NCBI GenBank assembly: GCA_039177555.1
Contig: JBCDFV010000009.1
Location: 62,001-126,000 of the forward strand
Reading direction: 5' to 3'
Source: JANQGH01 sp039177555
GTDB taxonomy: Bacteria; Pseudomonadota; Alphaproteobacteria; DSM-16000; Inquilinaceae
Length of the DNA stretch: 64,000 nt
Notes under the pieces: generated by a model
What the model saw: the letters and a program-made list of their open reading frames with translations, nothing else
What the model was told of the DNA's origin: nothing
Databases searched by the model: none
Shown here: in pieces, positions 42,864 through 50,930 of the stretch
Layout of the letters: the number at the start of each line of letters is the position of its first letter
Numbering within the stretch: the stretch's first letter is position 1
Made by a program: the position numbers and the translations under genes

Positions 42864-43319
42864 CTACATCTTGTCGGCGTAATAGTCGGGCGCGACGGTG
42901 CCCGGCTTGCTGAACCATTGCGGCACGTCGACGCCGGAATAGAGCAGGATGTTGCCCCAGGGGTCGAACGCGCCGGTCCGGACGATGGCCTTTGCCCGAC
43001 CGGCCAACTCGCCGAGGATCTGCGTGTGCGGAACGGTCTCGTGGTCGGCGTCGGGAAACAGGCGCTTCACAGTCTGGAGCAGCGGCTGGTTGTTCGTGGT
43101 CACGTCGTCGGCATAGGCAACCTTCTCGGCGATGAAGGCATCGGCCACGGCCCCAAGAACGGTCGCCAGATCCGGTACGTCGGGCGCGATCGCCAGGTCG
43201 ATCCGCCAGGCATCGGACGGGATCGGGAACCCGGCATCGCAGACGATCAGCAAATCGCCATGGCCCATCGAGGCGATGGCGTGGCTAAGCTCCGAATTCA
43301 ACAGGCGTCCGCGTTTCAT
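42864..43319 (-). CDS. rbsD: D-ribose pyranase-like protein
   Basis: This 151-residue RbsD/FucU-family mutarotase interconverts pyranose and furanose forms of an imported sugar. The opening KRGRLLNSELSHAIASMGHGDLLIVCDAGFPIP contains the catalytic H20, and AIVRTGAFDPWGNILLYSGV matches the conserved C-terminal strand. It has about 17 extra residues at the C terminus relative to E. coli RbsD. Its ATG overlaps the ribokinase stop (TGATG), with GGGGGA upstream. RbsD itself prefers ribose; FucU-like proteins act on fucose. Confidence 0.9.
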   Translation of the reverse strand: MKRGRLLNSELSHAIASMGHGDLLIVCDAGFPIPSDAWRIDLAIAPDVPDLATVLGAVADAFIAEKVAYADDVTTNNQPLLQTVKRLFPDADHETVPHTQILGELAGRAKAIVRTGAFDPWGNILLYSGVDVPQWFSKPGTVAPDYYADKM

Positions 43320-44266
43320 CACGATTCCCCCTTGGTTGTTCCATAATGGTCTTGGTGAAGCGCCGTGGCTTGCGCGCGCGTCGGCAGTGACGGGATGACG
43401 CCGAGCTTTGTGCAGGCGAGCGCGCCGCAGGCGCAGCCAAACCGCACCGCGTCGAGGACGGACCGCCCCTCGCCCAGCGCCACCGCCAAGCCGGCATTGA
43501 AGGCATCGCCCGCGCCGGTGGTGTCGACGACATCCACGCGGCAGCCGGGCACGATCTCGTCGATGGTGTCGGTCAGAACCAGCGTGCCGCGATCGCCCAT
43601 GGTGACGATCAGGTTGCTGGCACCCCTGCCCCTCAGCTCGAGCGCCAGATCCGGGGTCGGGCGCGGATCGTCCGCTGCCAGCCCGAGCAGAATGCGCAGC
43701 TCGCTTTCGTTGGGCGTCAGATAGTCGACCGATGCGAACATGTCCGCCGGCACGGCCCGCGCCGGTGCGGGATTGAAGATTGTCGTAACTCCGTGCTTGC
43801 GACCAAGCGCCATCGCCCTCTGGGCCGCCGGCACCGAGATCTCCAGCACCGACATCACGATGTCGCTGGCGGCGATCAGGTCCTCCGCCGTGTCGACGAA
43901 GGCGGGGTCCATCAGCTCGTTCGCACCCATGTCGAGAATGATAAAATTGTCGCCTTCGGTGTTCAGGATGATGAAGCCGACACCCGTGGCGCGTTCGCCC
44001 GTCAGCATCAGATGGTCGGTGCCGACGCCCTCGCGGGCATAAAGCTCCGTGCCGACCTCGCCCAGCTTGTCGTCGCCGATGATCGCCGCCAGCGACGAGC
44101 TTGCGCCCAGCCGGGCGGTGGCAACGGCCTGGTTCGAGCCCTTGCCGCCCGGCCCCATGTCGAAGTCGGAGCCCAGCAAGGTCTGGCCAAACACAGGCAG
44201 TTCCGGCGTGCGCATGGTCATGCCGACAGCGAAGCTGCCAATCACCGCGATCTTCGGACCTGCCAT
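43319..44266 (-). CDS. rbsK: Ribokinase-like PfkB sugar kinase
   Basis: This 315-residue PfkB-family kinase phosphorylates an imported pentose with ATP. It shows the N-terminal GPGGKGSNQAVATARLGA near residues 37-54, the ATP-site region NLIVTMGDRGTLVLTD near 214, and the C-terminal DTTGAGDAFNAGLAVALGEG near 248-267 with the catalytic aspartate. It sits between the importer ATPase gene (37 bases) and rbsD (overlapping). Ribose is the default substrate, but the dioxygenase and PanB-like partners hint at a modified sugar. Confidence 0.92.
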   Translation of the reverse strand: MAGPKIAVIGSFAVGMTMRTPELPVFGQTLLGSDFDMGPGGKGSNQAVATARLGASSSLAAIIGDDKLGEVGTELYAREGVGTDHLMLTGERATGVGFIILNTEGDNFIILDMGANELMDPAFVDTAEDLIAASDIVMSVLEISVPAAQRAMALGRKHGVTTIFNPAPARAVPADMFASVDYLTPNESELRILLGLAADDPRPTPDLALELRGRGASNLIVTMGDRGTLVLTDTIDEIVPGCRVDVVDTTGAGDAFNAGLAVALGEGRSVLDAVRFGCACGALACTKLGVIPSLPTRAQATALHQDHYGTTKGES

Positions 44267-44303
44267 TCCCGTCCTCCGTCGGCTCGTTGTCCCTTGGCCG
44301 GCA

Positions 44304-45866
44304 CTAGCCGGCCGCCTCCGCCCTGGCCCGCTCCCGTCCCGGCGGCATCGGCCGGGTCACGTCCTGGCCCATGGCGTGCGACAGGATCGTCTCCTCGTCG
44401 ATGTCGTCTCCGCTCAGCTCGGCGCGAAGCTTGCCCTGATGCAAGACCAGGATGCGCGAACACTGGCCGATCAGTTCGGGCATTTCTGAGGATACCAACA
44501 AGATGCCAACGCCGTCGGCGGCCAGCTTGGCCAAAATGCCGTAGATCTCGGCCTTGGCGCCAACGTCGATGCCGCGTGTCGGCTCGTGCAGGACCAGCAA
44601 GCTGGGCGTCGTTGCCAGCCCGCGCGCGATGATGATCTTCTGCTGATTGCCGCCGCTGAGGGTGCGGATCTTCTGTTTCAGATGCGCGATGCGCGCGTCC
44701 AGCCGTTTGACATAGCTGTCGCCGACAGTGCGCATCCTGCGGCGGTTCAGGATACCGAGCCGGCTGACTCTGTCGAGGGACGCGGCCACGATGTTGTCCT
44801 GCACGCTCATGGACAAGAGGGCGCCGACCCCGCGCCTGTCGGCCGGAACCAGGGCCATGCCCCCTTTGATGGCGGCCGATGTCGACTGAGGCGTCAGCGG
44901 CCGGCCTTGCAAGGTGACGGTGCCCGTCCGGGGCATCAGCCCGAAGATCGCCGCCGGTAACTCGTCCTTGCCGGAGTCCGGAAGGCCGGCGACGCCGACG
45001 ATCTCGCCGGCACGGACGTTGAACGAGACGCCGTTCAAGGCTGGCTCGGCTGAGAGGTCCTTCACGTCCAAGGCGACCGGCGCATCGGTCAGCAGCGGTG
45101 CCGCGCGTTTCGTCGCGAACTCAACCGTCTTGCCGACCATCGACGCGATCAGATGGGCCGGCGTGACGCTGCCGTCATTGTCGACCGTTTCGATATGGCG
45201 GCCATCGCGCATCACGCTGATCGTGTCCGCGATGTCGATGACCTCTTCCAGATGGTGCGAGACATAGACGATGGTCACGCCGTCACGCTTCAACTGCGCG
45301 ATGATCTCGAACAGCTTGTCGGTTTCGTTCTTCGACAGGGCCGAGTTCGGTTCGTCCAGCACCAGAATGCGGGCCTCTTGCGAGATCGCCCGGGCGATTT
45401 CGACAAGTTGCTTTTGGGCCACCGACAGATTCACCACCGTGGCGTCGGGGTCGAGGCCGGCGACGCCAAGGCGCTCAAGCTGCTCTCTGGCGGCGGCCCG
45501 GACAGCGCGGCGCCGGATCGGCGAAAACACCGATTGCGCGGCCAGACGGTCGAGCATGACGTTTTCCGCCACGCTCAAATTCGGGCAGAGCGACAGTTCC
45601 TGATAGACGACCTTGATGCCCAGCCGCTGGCTGGCGTGCGGCGACGGAATGCTGACCGGCTGGCCGTCGAGCAGGATTTCGCCGGCGTCCGGATACAGGT
45701 CGCCGGCCAAGATGTTCATCAGGGTGCTTTTGCCGGCGCCGTTCTCCCCGATCACGGCGTTCAGTGCGCCGGAGCGAAACGAGAGGCTGACATCATCCAG
45801 CGCCAACACGCCCGGAAACCGCTTTGTGATGTTCTTGAACGCAACGACGGTTTCAGAGCGCGCCAT
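44304..45866 (-). CDS. Pentose-type ABC importer ATPase with two nucleotide-binding domains
   Basis: This 520-residue RbsA/XylG-like protein has two ABC domains. The first carries Walker A GENGAGKST near residues 38-46, signature LSVAQKQLVEIARAIS near 147, and Walker B ILVLDEPNSAL. The second domain, from about residue 265, has a degenerate Walker A (AGLPDSGKDELPAAI) and signature LSGGNQQKIIIARGL near 408. That asymmetry is usual in CUT2 importers. It works with the downstream-lying RbsK/RbsD enzymes and the RbsB/RbsC-like subunits encoded upstream. Confidence 0.93.
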   Translation of the reverse strand: MARSETVVAFKNITKRFPGVLALDDVSLSFRSGALNAVIGENGAGKSTLMNILAGDLYPDAGEILLDGQPVSIPSPHASQRLGIKVVYQELSLCPNLSVAENVMLDRLAAQSVFSPIRRRAVRAAAREQLERLGVAGLDPDATVVNLSVAQKQLVEIARAISQEARILVLDEPNSALSKNETDKLFEIIAQLKRDGVTIVYVSHHLEEVIDIADTISVMRDGRHIETVDNDGSVTPAHLIASMVGKTVEFATKRAAPLLTDAPVALDVKDLSAEPALNGVSFNVRAGEIVGVAGLPDSGKDELPAAIFGLMPRTGTVTLQGRPLTPQSTSAAIKGGMALVPADRRGVGALLSMSVQDNIVAASLDRVSRLGILNRRRMRTVGDSYVKRLDARIAHLKQKIRTLSGGNQQKIIIARGLATTPSLLVLHEPTRGIDVGAKAEIYGILAKLAADGVGILLVSSEMPELIGQCSRILVLHQGKLRAELSGDDIDEETILSHAMGQDVTRPMPPGRERARAEAAG

Positions 45867-45937
45867 GGAGGCCCTGCAATGCCACGATTGTCCCTAGCCG
45901 GCGGCGGGACGAGGCCAATCCCCGCCCCGCCAGGCCG

Positions 45938-46927
45938 CTATTCAACGATGACTTCGTCGATGTTTTCAATCGTGTAGATGCCGACGCCGGTGTCCAGATC
46001 GGCGATGGTCTCGCCGTTCAGGAACTGGACGAGCAGGTTCACCGCCTCGAACCCTTGCCGTTCCGGCGCCTGGTCGATGGTGGCCTGGATGGCGCCCTCC
46101 GACACCAGATCGACGGTCTGGTCCAGCAGGTCGAAGCCGACGACCATCACCCGATCCGTCGCACCGTTGCGGTCGACCCACTCGCCCGCGGCCGGCGTCG
46201 AGCAGCATTCCAGCGACAGGATGCCGGTGACGTTGGGGTTGGCCAGCATGGCGTTTTCGATCGACGCGTAGATCTCCTGCGGGTCGGTGCCCGTGTTCAC
46301 GGTCTGCACGATCTCGATGCCCGGATAGGCGCCCAGCGCCTCGCGCGCACCAGTCTCGCGATCGATCGACCATTGGGCGGCCGCATCCAAGGTCGTGATG
46401 ATGACCACGCCGTTTTCGTCCATGACCGAGCCCATCAGGGCGCCCGCCTCACGGCCAGACTGCACCAGATCCTGGCCGGCGAAGACCAGCCGTTCGCTTT
46501 CCGGGTTGTCGGTGTTGTAGGTCACGACAGGGATGCCGGCCTCGATCACCCGGTTGATCAGCGGCGCCAGGGCGTCGGTGCTGACGGACGAGATCGCCAG
46601 CCCGTCCATGGTGTCCATCAGGGTCTCGATCTCGCTGATCTGCCCGTCGGCATCGGCACCGACCGGCCCCATGAAGACCGCGTTCACACTGAGTTCCTCA
46701 GACGCCCGAAATACGCCACTGCGAATGAAGGGCGCGAACTCGTTGGAGACGTCGTGATAGGAAACGTAGATGTTGAGTTGGTCGCCAGCAGCAACGGCCT
46801 CGGCGATGCGATCGGCCAAGGCGAAATCCGCCACGTTGACGCCGTCCTGCGCCTGGGCGGCGCCGATCGGAAGTTGGAACAGCAGTGCCGCGGCGGCGGC
46901 GGTTGCAAGCAGTTTGGTTGATCTCAT
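45938..46927 (-). CDS. Pentose-type ABC importer substrate-binding protein
   Basis: This 329-residue periplasmic protein has a signal peptide (residues 1-26, ending AQAQ) and a Peripla_BP_4 domain. ISSVSTDALAPLINRVIEAGIPVVTYNTD near 94-122 and IITTLDAAAQWSIDRETGAREAL are typical of RbsB-like binding proteins. AGGGAGGG lies seven bases before the ATG. It lies between the permease and ATPase genes. Its ligand is not certain to be ribose, because binding-pocket residues cannot be matched to E. coli RbsB by eye. Confidence 0.92.
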   Translation of the reverse strand: MRSTKLLATAAAAALLFQLPIGAAQAQDGVNVADFALADRIAEAVAAGDQLNIYVSYHDVSNEFAPFIRSGVFRASEELSVNAVFMGPVGADADGQISEIETLMDTMDGLAISSVSTDALAPLINRVIEAGIPVVTYNTDNPESERLVFAGQDLVQSGREAGALMGSVMDENGVVIITTLDAAAQWSIDRETGAREALGAYPGIEIVQTVNTGTDPQEIYASIENAMLANPNVTGILSLECCSTPAAGEWVDRNGATDRVMVVGFDLLDQTVDLVSEGAIQATIDQAPERQGFEAVNLLVQFLNGETIADLDTGVGIYTIENIDEVIVE

Positions 46928-46979
46928 CTTGCCCTCCCTTTGGTGCGGTGAGTTGATGGTTATTCGGTGCCGCCGCTCG

Positions 46980-47996
46980 TCACCGCGCGCGCCGGCCGGC
47001 GGTCCATTTGTCGATCGCCACGGCCACGATGATGACCAGGCCGATCATGAGTTCCTGAATGAATGGCGAGATGCCCAGCAGCACCAGGCCGTTTCTGAGC
47101 ACGCCGATGATCAGGACGCCGAAGATGGTGCCCAGGATCGTGCCCTCGCCGCCGGACAGCGAGGCGCCGCCGACGATCGTGGCGGCGATCACGTCCAGTT
47201 CCAGACCCAGGCCGGTGCGGCCGGCCTGGCCGCTGGGCAGAAAGGCCATGCTGAGAATGCCGGCAAGGGCCGCCAGCAGGCCCATGACGATGAAGGCGCA
47301 GATCTTGACCGCGTTGACCGGCATGCCCGAGACCCGGGCGGCCTTGGCGTTGCCGCCGACGGCGAAGATGCGAAAGCCGAAATTCGTGTTGGACAGGATC
47401 AGCCAGGCAATCAGCGCGACCACGATGAAAAAGACCAGCTGCATCGGGATCGTGCCGAACAGATAGCCCTGGCCGATGAATTCGAACCGTGCCAGCACGC
47501 CTTCCAGCGCGCCCTGCCGTTCGTTCACCGTCACCGGCTGGCCGTCGGTGATGACCAGCGCCAGGCCGCGCACGACGCTGAGCATGCCCAGGGTGGCGAT
47601 CAGCGACGGGATGCGGCCATAGGTGGATAGCACGCCGTTGACCAGACCGATCGCCAAGCCGACGGCCAGGCCGCCCGTGATTGCCGGCACCAGCGCCCAT
47701 TGCTCCACAATCAGCATGCCGGTGGTCAGGCCCGACAAGGCGTAGGTCGAGCCGACCGAGAGGTCGACCTCGCCGGAAATCAGGACGAAGGTCATGCCCA
47801 CCGCCATGATTCCCAGCAAGGAGACCTGGCGCCCGACATTCAGCAGATTTTGCGAGGTGAGAAAGGTATCCGTCGTCAGAGACAGCAGGAAGCACATCAG
47901 CAAGAGGGCGAGGAAAATGCCGGTCTCGCGCGCCTTCATCATGCGGCGGAGATAGCCGCCAACCCCCATCGAGGCCGACCTCGCCTGACTTCCCAC
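46980..47996 (-). CDS. Pentose-type ABC importer permease (RbsC-like)
   Basis: The inner-membrane permease has about 338 residues and eight to ten helices. RbsC-family signatures are GMTFVLISGEVDLSVGSTYALSGL near residues 67-90, NGVLSTYGRIPSLIATLGMLSVVRG near 117-141, and the GGASLSGGEGTILGTIFGVLIIGVLRNGL run near 276. I place the start at the GTG at 47996, seven bases after AAGGGGG; an ATG at 48020 is in frame and would overlap the dioxygenase gene. It is the first importer gene of the operon. Confidence 0.9.
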   Translation of the reverse strand: MGSQARSASMGVGGYLRRMMKARETGIFLALLLMCFLLSLTTDTFLTSQNLLNVGRQVSLLGIMAVGMTFVLISGEVDLSVGSTYALSGLTTGMLIVEQWALVPAITGGLAVGLAIGLVNGVLSTYGRIPSLIATLGMLSVVRGLALVITDGQPVTVNERQGALEGVLARFEFIGQGYLFGTIPMQLVFFIVVALIAWLILSNTNFGFRIFAVGGNAKAARVSGMPVNAVKICAFIVMGLLAALAGILSMAFLPSGQAGRTGLGLELDVIAATIVGGASLSGGEGTILGTIFGVLIIGVLRNGLVLLGISPFIQELMIGLVIIVAVAIDKWTAGRRAR

Positions 47997-48009
47997 GCCG
48001 ATGCCCCCT

Positions 48010-48774
48010 TCAGGCTGCATTCATGAAGCTGCCGGCGGCCACCGGCTTCAGCTCTTCATAATTGCCATAGTCGCGCACGCGCTTGAACGGTGCGTTTTCG
48101 ACCGCGTTGTACGAGCAGATGTAACCCCAGCGATAGGTGTCGCTGCGGTTGGCGTCCGACCGGTGCAGCAGGTTGCAGTGGAAGACCAGGGCGTCGCCCG
48201 CCTCCATCTCCACATAGCGCAAGGCGTAGCGATCCAGTGCTGCCTGAAGGTATTCCGGGTCGACATTCGTCTGCCCGTCCTGCCTGATGTGGTTCAGGCG
48301 GCCGAGCCGATGGGTGTCGGGCATGACTTGAAGGCAGCCATTCGCCGCCGTCGATTTATCCAAAGCGATCCAGATGCTCAGCATCTCCGGCGCCAGGCAG
48401 CCATACTGGTGCCAATAGCCGAAATCCTGATGCCATTCCCAGGCCCCGCCCTCGCCCGGCTGTTTCATGGTCATCTTGTGGCTGTAGAGATAGATGTCCT
48501 TGCCGATTACCCCGCGCGCCAAGCCCACAAGCCGCTCGTCGCGCGCCAGCAATCCATACTGATCGTCGGCGGCCGTGTTCCACATCTTCAAGAGGGTCTT
48601 GTTGCCCTCCTGATCGCCCTTTTCCATGACGGCCTGGCTGGCGGCCTCTGCCTCAAGCTCGCGCCGCGCGTGGGCGCGGAACTGGTCGACCTCCGCCGCC
48701 GATAACAGGCCGGGCCGGACAAAAAAGCCGGTGCGGTCGAACTGGTCGATTTCGCTTCGTGTCGGCTCAAGCAT
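48010..48774 (-). CDS. Phytanoyl-CoA dioxygenase (PhyH) family 2-oxoglutarate oxygenase
   Basis: This 254-residue non-haem iron enzyme has the PhyH fold. Iron ligands are visible as H-x-D in EWHQDFGYWHQ near residue 118 and the distal histidine in FHCNLLHRSDANRSD near 206, with an arginine placed to bind 2-oxoglutarate. Family members hydroxylate small molecules, lipids or alkaloids. It is the first gene of the Rbs-like operon, which is unusual, and its stop lies at the start of the permease gene. The ATG at 48774 follows AAGGGGC. It presumably modifies the imported compound. Confidence 0.9.
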   Translation of the reverse strand: MLEPTRSEIDQFDRTGFFVRPGLLSAAEVDQFRAHARRELEAEAASQAVMEKGDQEGNKTLLKMWNTAADDQYGLLARDERLVGLARGVIGKDIYLYSHKMTMKQPGEGGAWEWHQDFGYWHQYGCLAPEMLSIWIALDKSTAANGCLQVMPDTHRLGRLNHIRQDGQTNVDPEYLQAALDRYALRYVEMEAGDALVFHCNLLHRSDANRSDTYRWGYICSYNAVENAPFKRVRDYGNYEELKPVAAGSFMNAA

Positions 48775-48875
48775 CGCTGTCGCCCCTTCTTGAACGTGAG
48801 AGCGGGCCTTGACGCTAGGCAATCTCGCGAGCGCCAGGAATAGACGGACCAGACTTCTTTTTGTATAAAACGCGC

Positions 48876-49724
48876 ATGGCCGATACCACATCGATCTCGG
48901 TTTTCCTTGAGGATCATCACTATTTTCCGGCCGCTGGCTGGACGCGAAGCTGCTTCACGATCTTGCGCGCGGGCAAGGTTGCGGCCGCACCCGACTATGC
49001 GATCTCTCGGCCCAGCTATCCCGGTCAGGACCTGCTGTTCTGCGTCGCCGGCGCAGGCTTTATCCTGTCCGACGGCGAGCGGCACGCGGTCGGTCCCAAC
49101 CAGTTGGCCTGGATCGCCAACGAGCGACCGCATGGCCACTGGCCGGACCCCGACCGGCCTTGGACGGTGCTTTGGGTCCGCCTCGATGGCCCTGACAATC
49201 AAGCCTGCCGATCGGCGCTGTTCGGCCCGAACCGGCCGGTGGTAACACCGCCGCAGCCGGCCGGTGCCGTGGCCTGGTTCGAGCAGCTGTTCGAGGTGTT
49301 CCGCAGCCGCAGCACGGGCATCGACGCCGTGCTGAACCGGCTGGTCGCCGAAATGCTCGTCTTGATCGAGGAAAGCCAAAGGGGGCTCGACGGCTCACCC
49401 CTACCCCACAGCCTGCTGCGCGCGGTCGACGGCATGCGGGCCAACCCGGAACGGCGCTGGAACGCGGCCGATCTGGCCCGGGAAAGCAATGTCAGCGCCC
49501 CGCATCTGCGGCGCCTGTTCCGCCGGCACCTTCAATCGAGCCCGCGCCAATGGCTGATGCGCGAGCGGCTGCTGCTGGTCCAGACCTTGCTCTTGGACAC
49601 CAACCTGCGCATTTCGGAGATCGCAGAGCGCAGCGGGTTCAGCGACGTCTACCATCTCAGCCGCGAGTTCAAACGCGCGATCGGCATCAACCCATCACGC
49701 TGGCGCCGGCTGGAGCGGGGCTAG
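48876..49724 (+). CDS. AraC-family transcriptional regulator
   Basis: This 282-residue regulator has a cupin-like sensing domain in the first 140 residues and two helix-turn-helix units at the C terminus: RRWNAADLARESNVSAPHLRRLFRRHL near residues 193-219 and LRISEIAERSGFSDVYHLSREFKRAIGINPSRWRR near 245-279. It is divergent from the PhyH-Rbs-like operon across 101 bases and most likely activates it on sensing the sugar. A TATAAA element lies only seven bases before the chosen ATG at 48876. Confidence 0.92.
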   Translation: MADTTSISVFLEDHHYFPAAGWTRSCFTILRAGKVAAAPDYAISRPSYPGQDLLFCVAGAGFILSDGERHAVGPNQLAWIANERPHGHWPDPDRPWTVLWVRLDGPDNQACRSALFGPNRPVVTPPQPAGAVAWFEQLFEVFRSRSTGIDAVLNRLVAEMLVLIEESQRGLDGSPLPHSLLRAVDGMRANPERRWNAADLARESNVSAPHLRRLFRRHLQSSPRQWLMRERLLLVQTLLLDTNLRISEIAERSGFSDVYHLSREFKRAIGINPSRWRRLERG

Positions 49725-49755
49725 CGCGAGGCCCGCATGCGCCAAAACCGACCCG

Positions 49756-50763
49756 TCAGGCCGCCTGATCTAGACGCTGGCGGCTCGCCAGCGCGTGTCG
49801 GACAAGGTCGGCAGCTTGGCGCACCACGTCATCGTCGGCGCCTCGGCGGCTCGCGTTCTCCGACAGGTGCCGACGCCACGCCCGGGCGCCCGGCTGCCCT
49901 TGGAACAGGCCCAGCATGTGCCTGGTGATCGCATGCAGCGATGTGCCCTGCGCGACGGCACGCTGGATGTATGGCGTCATGTGGTCGACGACCTCCAGAC
50001 GGTCGGGCGGCTCGGCCGGATCGCCGAACAGTGTTCGATCTGCCTCGGCGAGCAGAAACGGGTTCTGATAGGCCGCGCGGCCCAGCATCACGCCATCGAC
50101 CGTTTCGAGCGGGTCGCCGGCCTGCGCCAGTGTCGTGATGCCGCCATTCAGCACGATCGTCAGATCCGGCCGCCGGTCTTTCAGGCGCAGCACGCGACCA
50201 TAGTCCAAGGGCGGCACGTCGCGGTTCTGCTTCGGGCTAAGGCCGCTGAGCCAGGCCTTGCGCGCATGTACGATGAAGGTGTCGCACCCCGCATCAGCGA
50301 CGATATCGATGAACCGGTCCAAATCGGCCTCGCTGTCCTGATCGTCGATGCCGATCCGGCACTTCACCGTGACCGGCACGTCGACCCGCCGGACCATCGC
50401 GTCGACGCAAGCGGCAACCGTCTCGGGCTCGGCCATCAAACAGGCGCCGAACCGGCCCGATTGCACCCGGTCGCTGGGGCAGCCGACGTTGATGTTGATT
50501 GCGTCATAACCCCAGGCGGCCCCAATCGACGCCGCCTCGGCCATGCGGGCGGGATCGGACCCGCCAAGCTGCAGCACCAAGGGATGCTCGGCCGCATCGA
50601 AGCCGATCAGGCGCGCACGATCGCCATGGATCACCGCGTCGGCCGTGACCATTTCGGTGTACAGCACCGCGCGCTTCGACAATTGGCGATGAAAGAACCG
50701 GCAATGCCGATCCGTCCAGTCCATCATCGGCGCGACGGAAACTTTGTGATATTTATCAATCAC
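49756..50763 (-). CDS. dusA: tRNA-dihydrouridine synthase A
   Basis: This 335-residue FMN enzyme reduces uridine 20/20a in the tRNA D-loop with NADPH. The family opening SVAPMMDWTDRHCRFFHR is near residue 9, the catalytic cysteine lies in NINVGCPSDRVQSGRFGACLM near 95, and KCRIGIDDQDSEADL and FIVHARKAWLSGLSPKQNR are DusA-specific. A GTG at 50763 gives the usual length and has AGGA upstream; the frame continues upstream without family likeness. It is a housekeeping gene between two catabolic clusters. Confidence 0.95.
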   Translation of the reverse strand: MIDKYHKVSVAPMMDWTDRHCRFFHRQLSKRAVLYTEMVTADAVIHGDRARLIGFDAAEHPLVLQLGGSDPARMAEAASIGAAWGYDAININVGCPSDRVQSGRFGACLMAEPETVAACVDAMVRRVDVPVTVKCRIGIDDQDSEADLDRFIDIVADAGCDTFIVHARKAWLSGLSPKQNRDVPPLDYGRVLRLKDRRPDLTIVLNGGITTLAQAGDPLETVDGVMLGRAAYQNPFLLAEADRTLFGDPAEPPDRLEVVDHMTPYIQRAVAQGTSLHAITRHMLGLFQGQPGARAWRRHLSENASRRGADDDVVRQAADLVRHALASRQRLDQAA

Positions 50764-50930
50764 TTCTATGGTTTTCCTACACCACAGACGAAGTCTAACC
50801 GACGAGCACTGCCTGCATTCGCGACAGATGATGTCTTTCGCTCTGTTTTCAAAGTGTAGTGACCACGGGCTCCCAACACCACCTTCCTGCTTTTGTGGAC
50901 TCCGGCGCACCGGACGCCGGGACTGAACTG

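Noticed and set aside
50764..50930. N-terminal extension of DusA into the upstream gap
   Set aside because: The extra residues are Arg/Ser-rich and unlike the family; similarity starts at the GTG at 50763.
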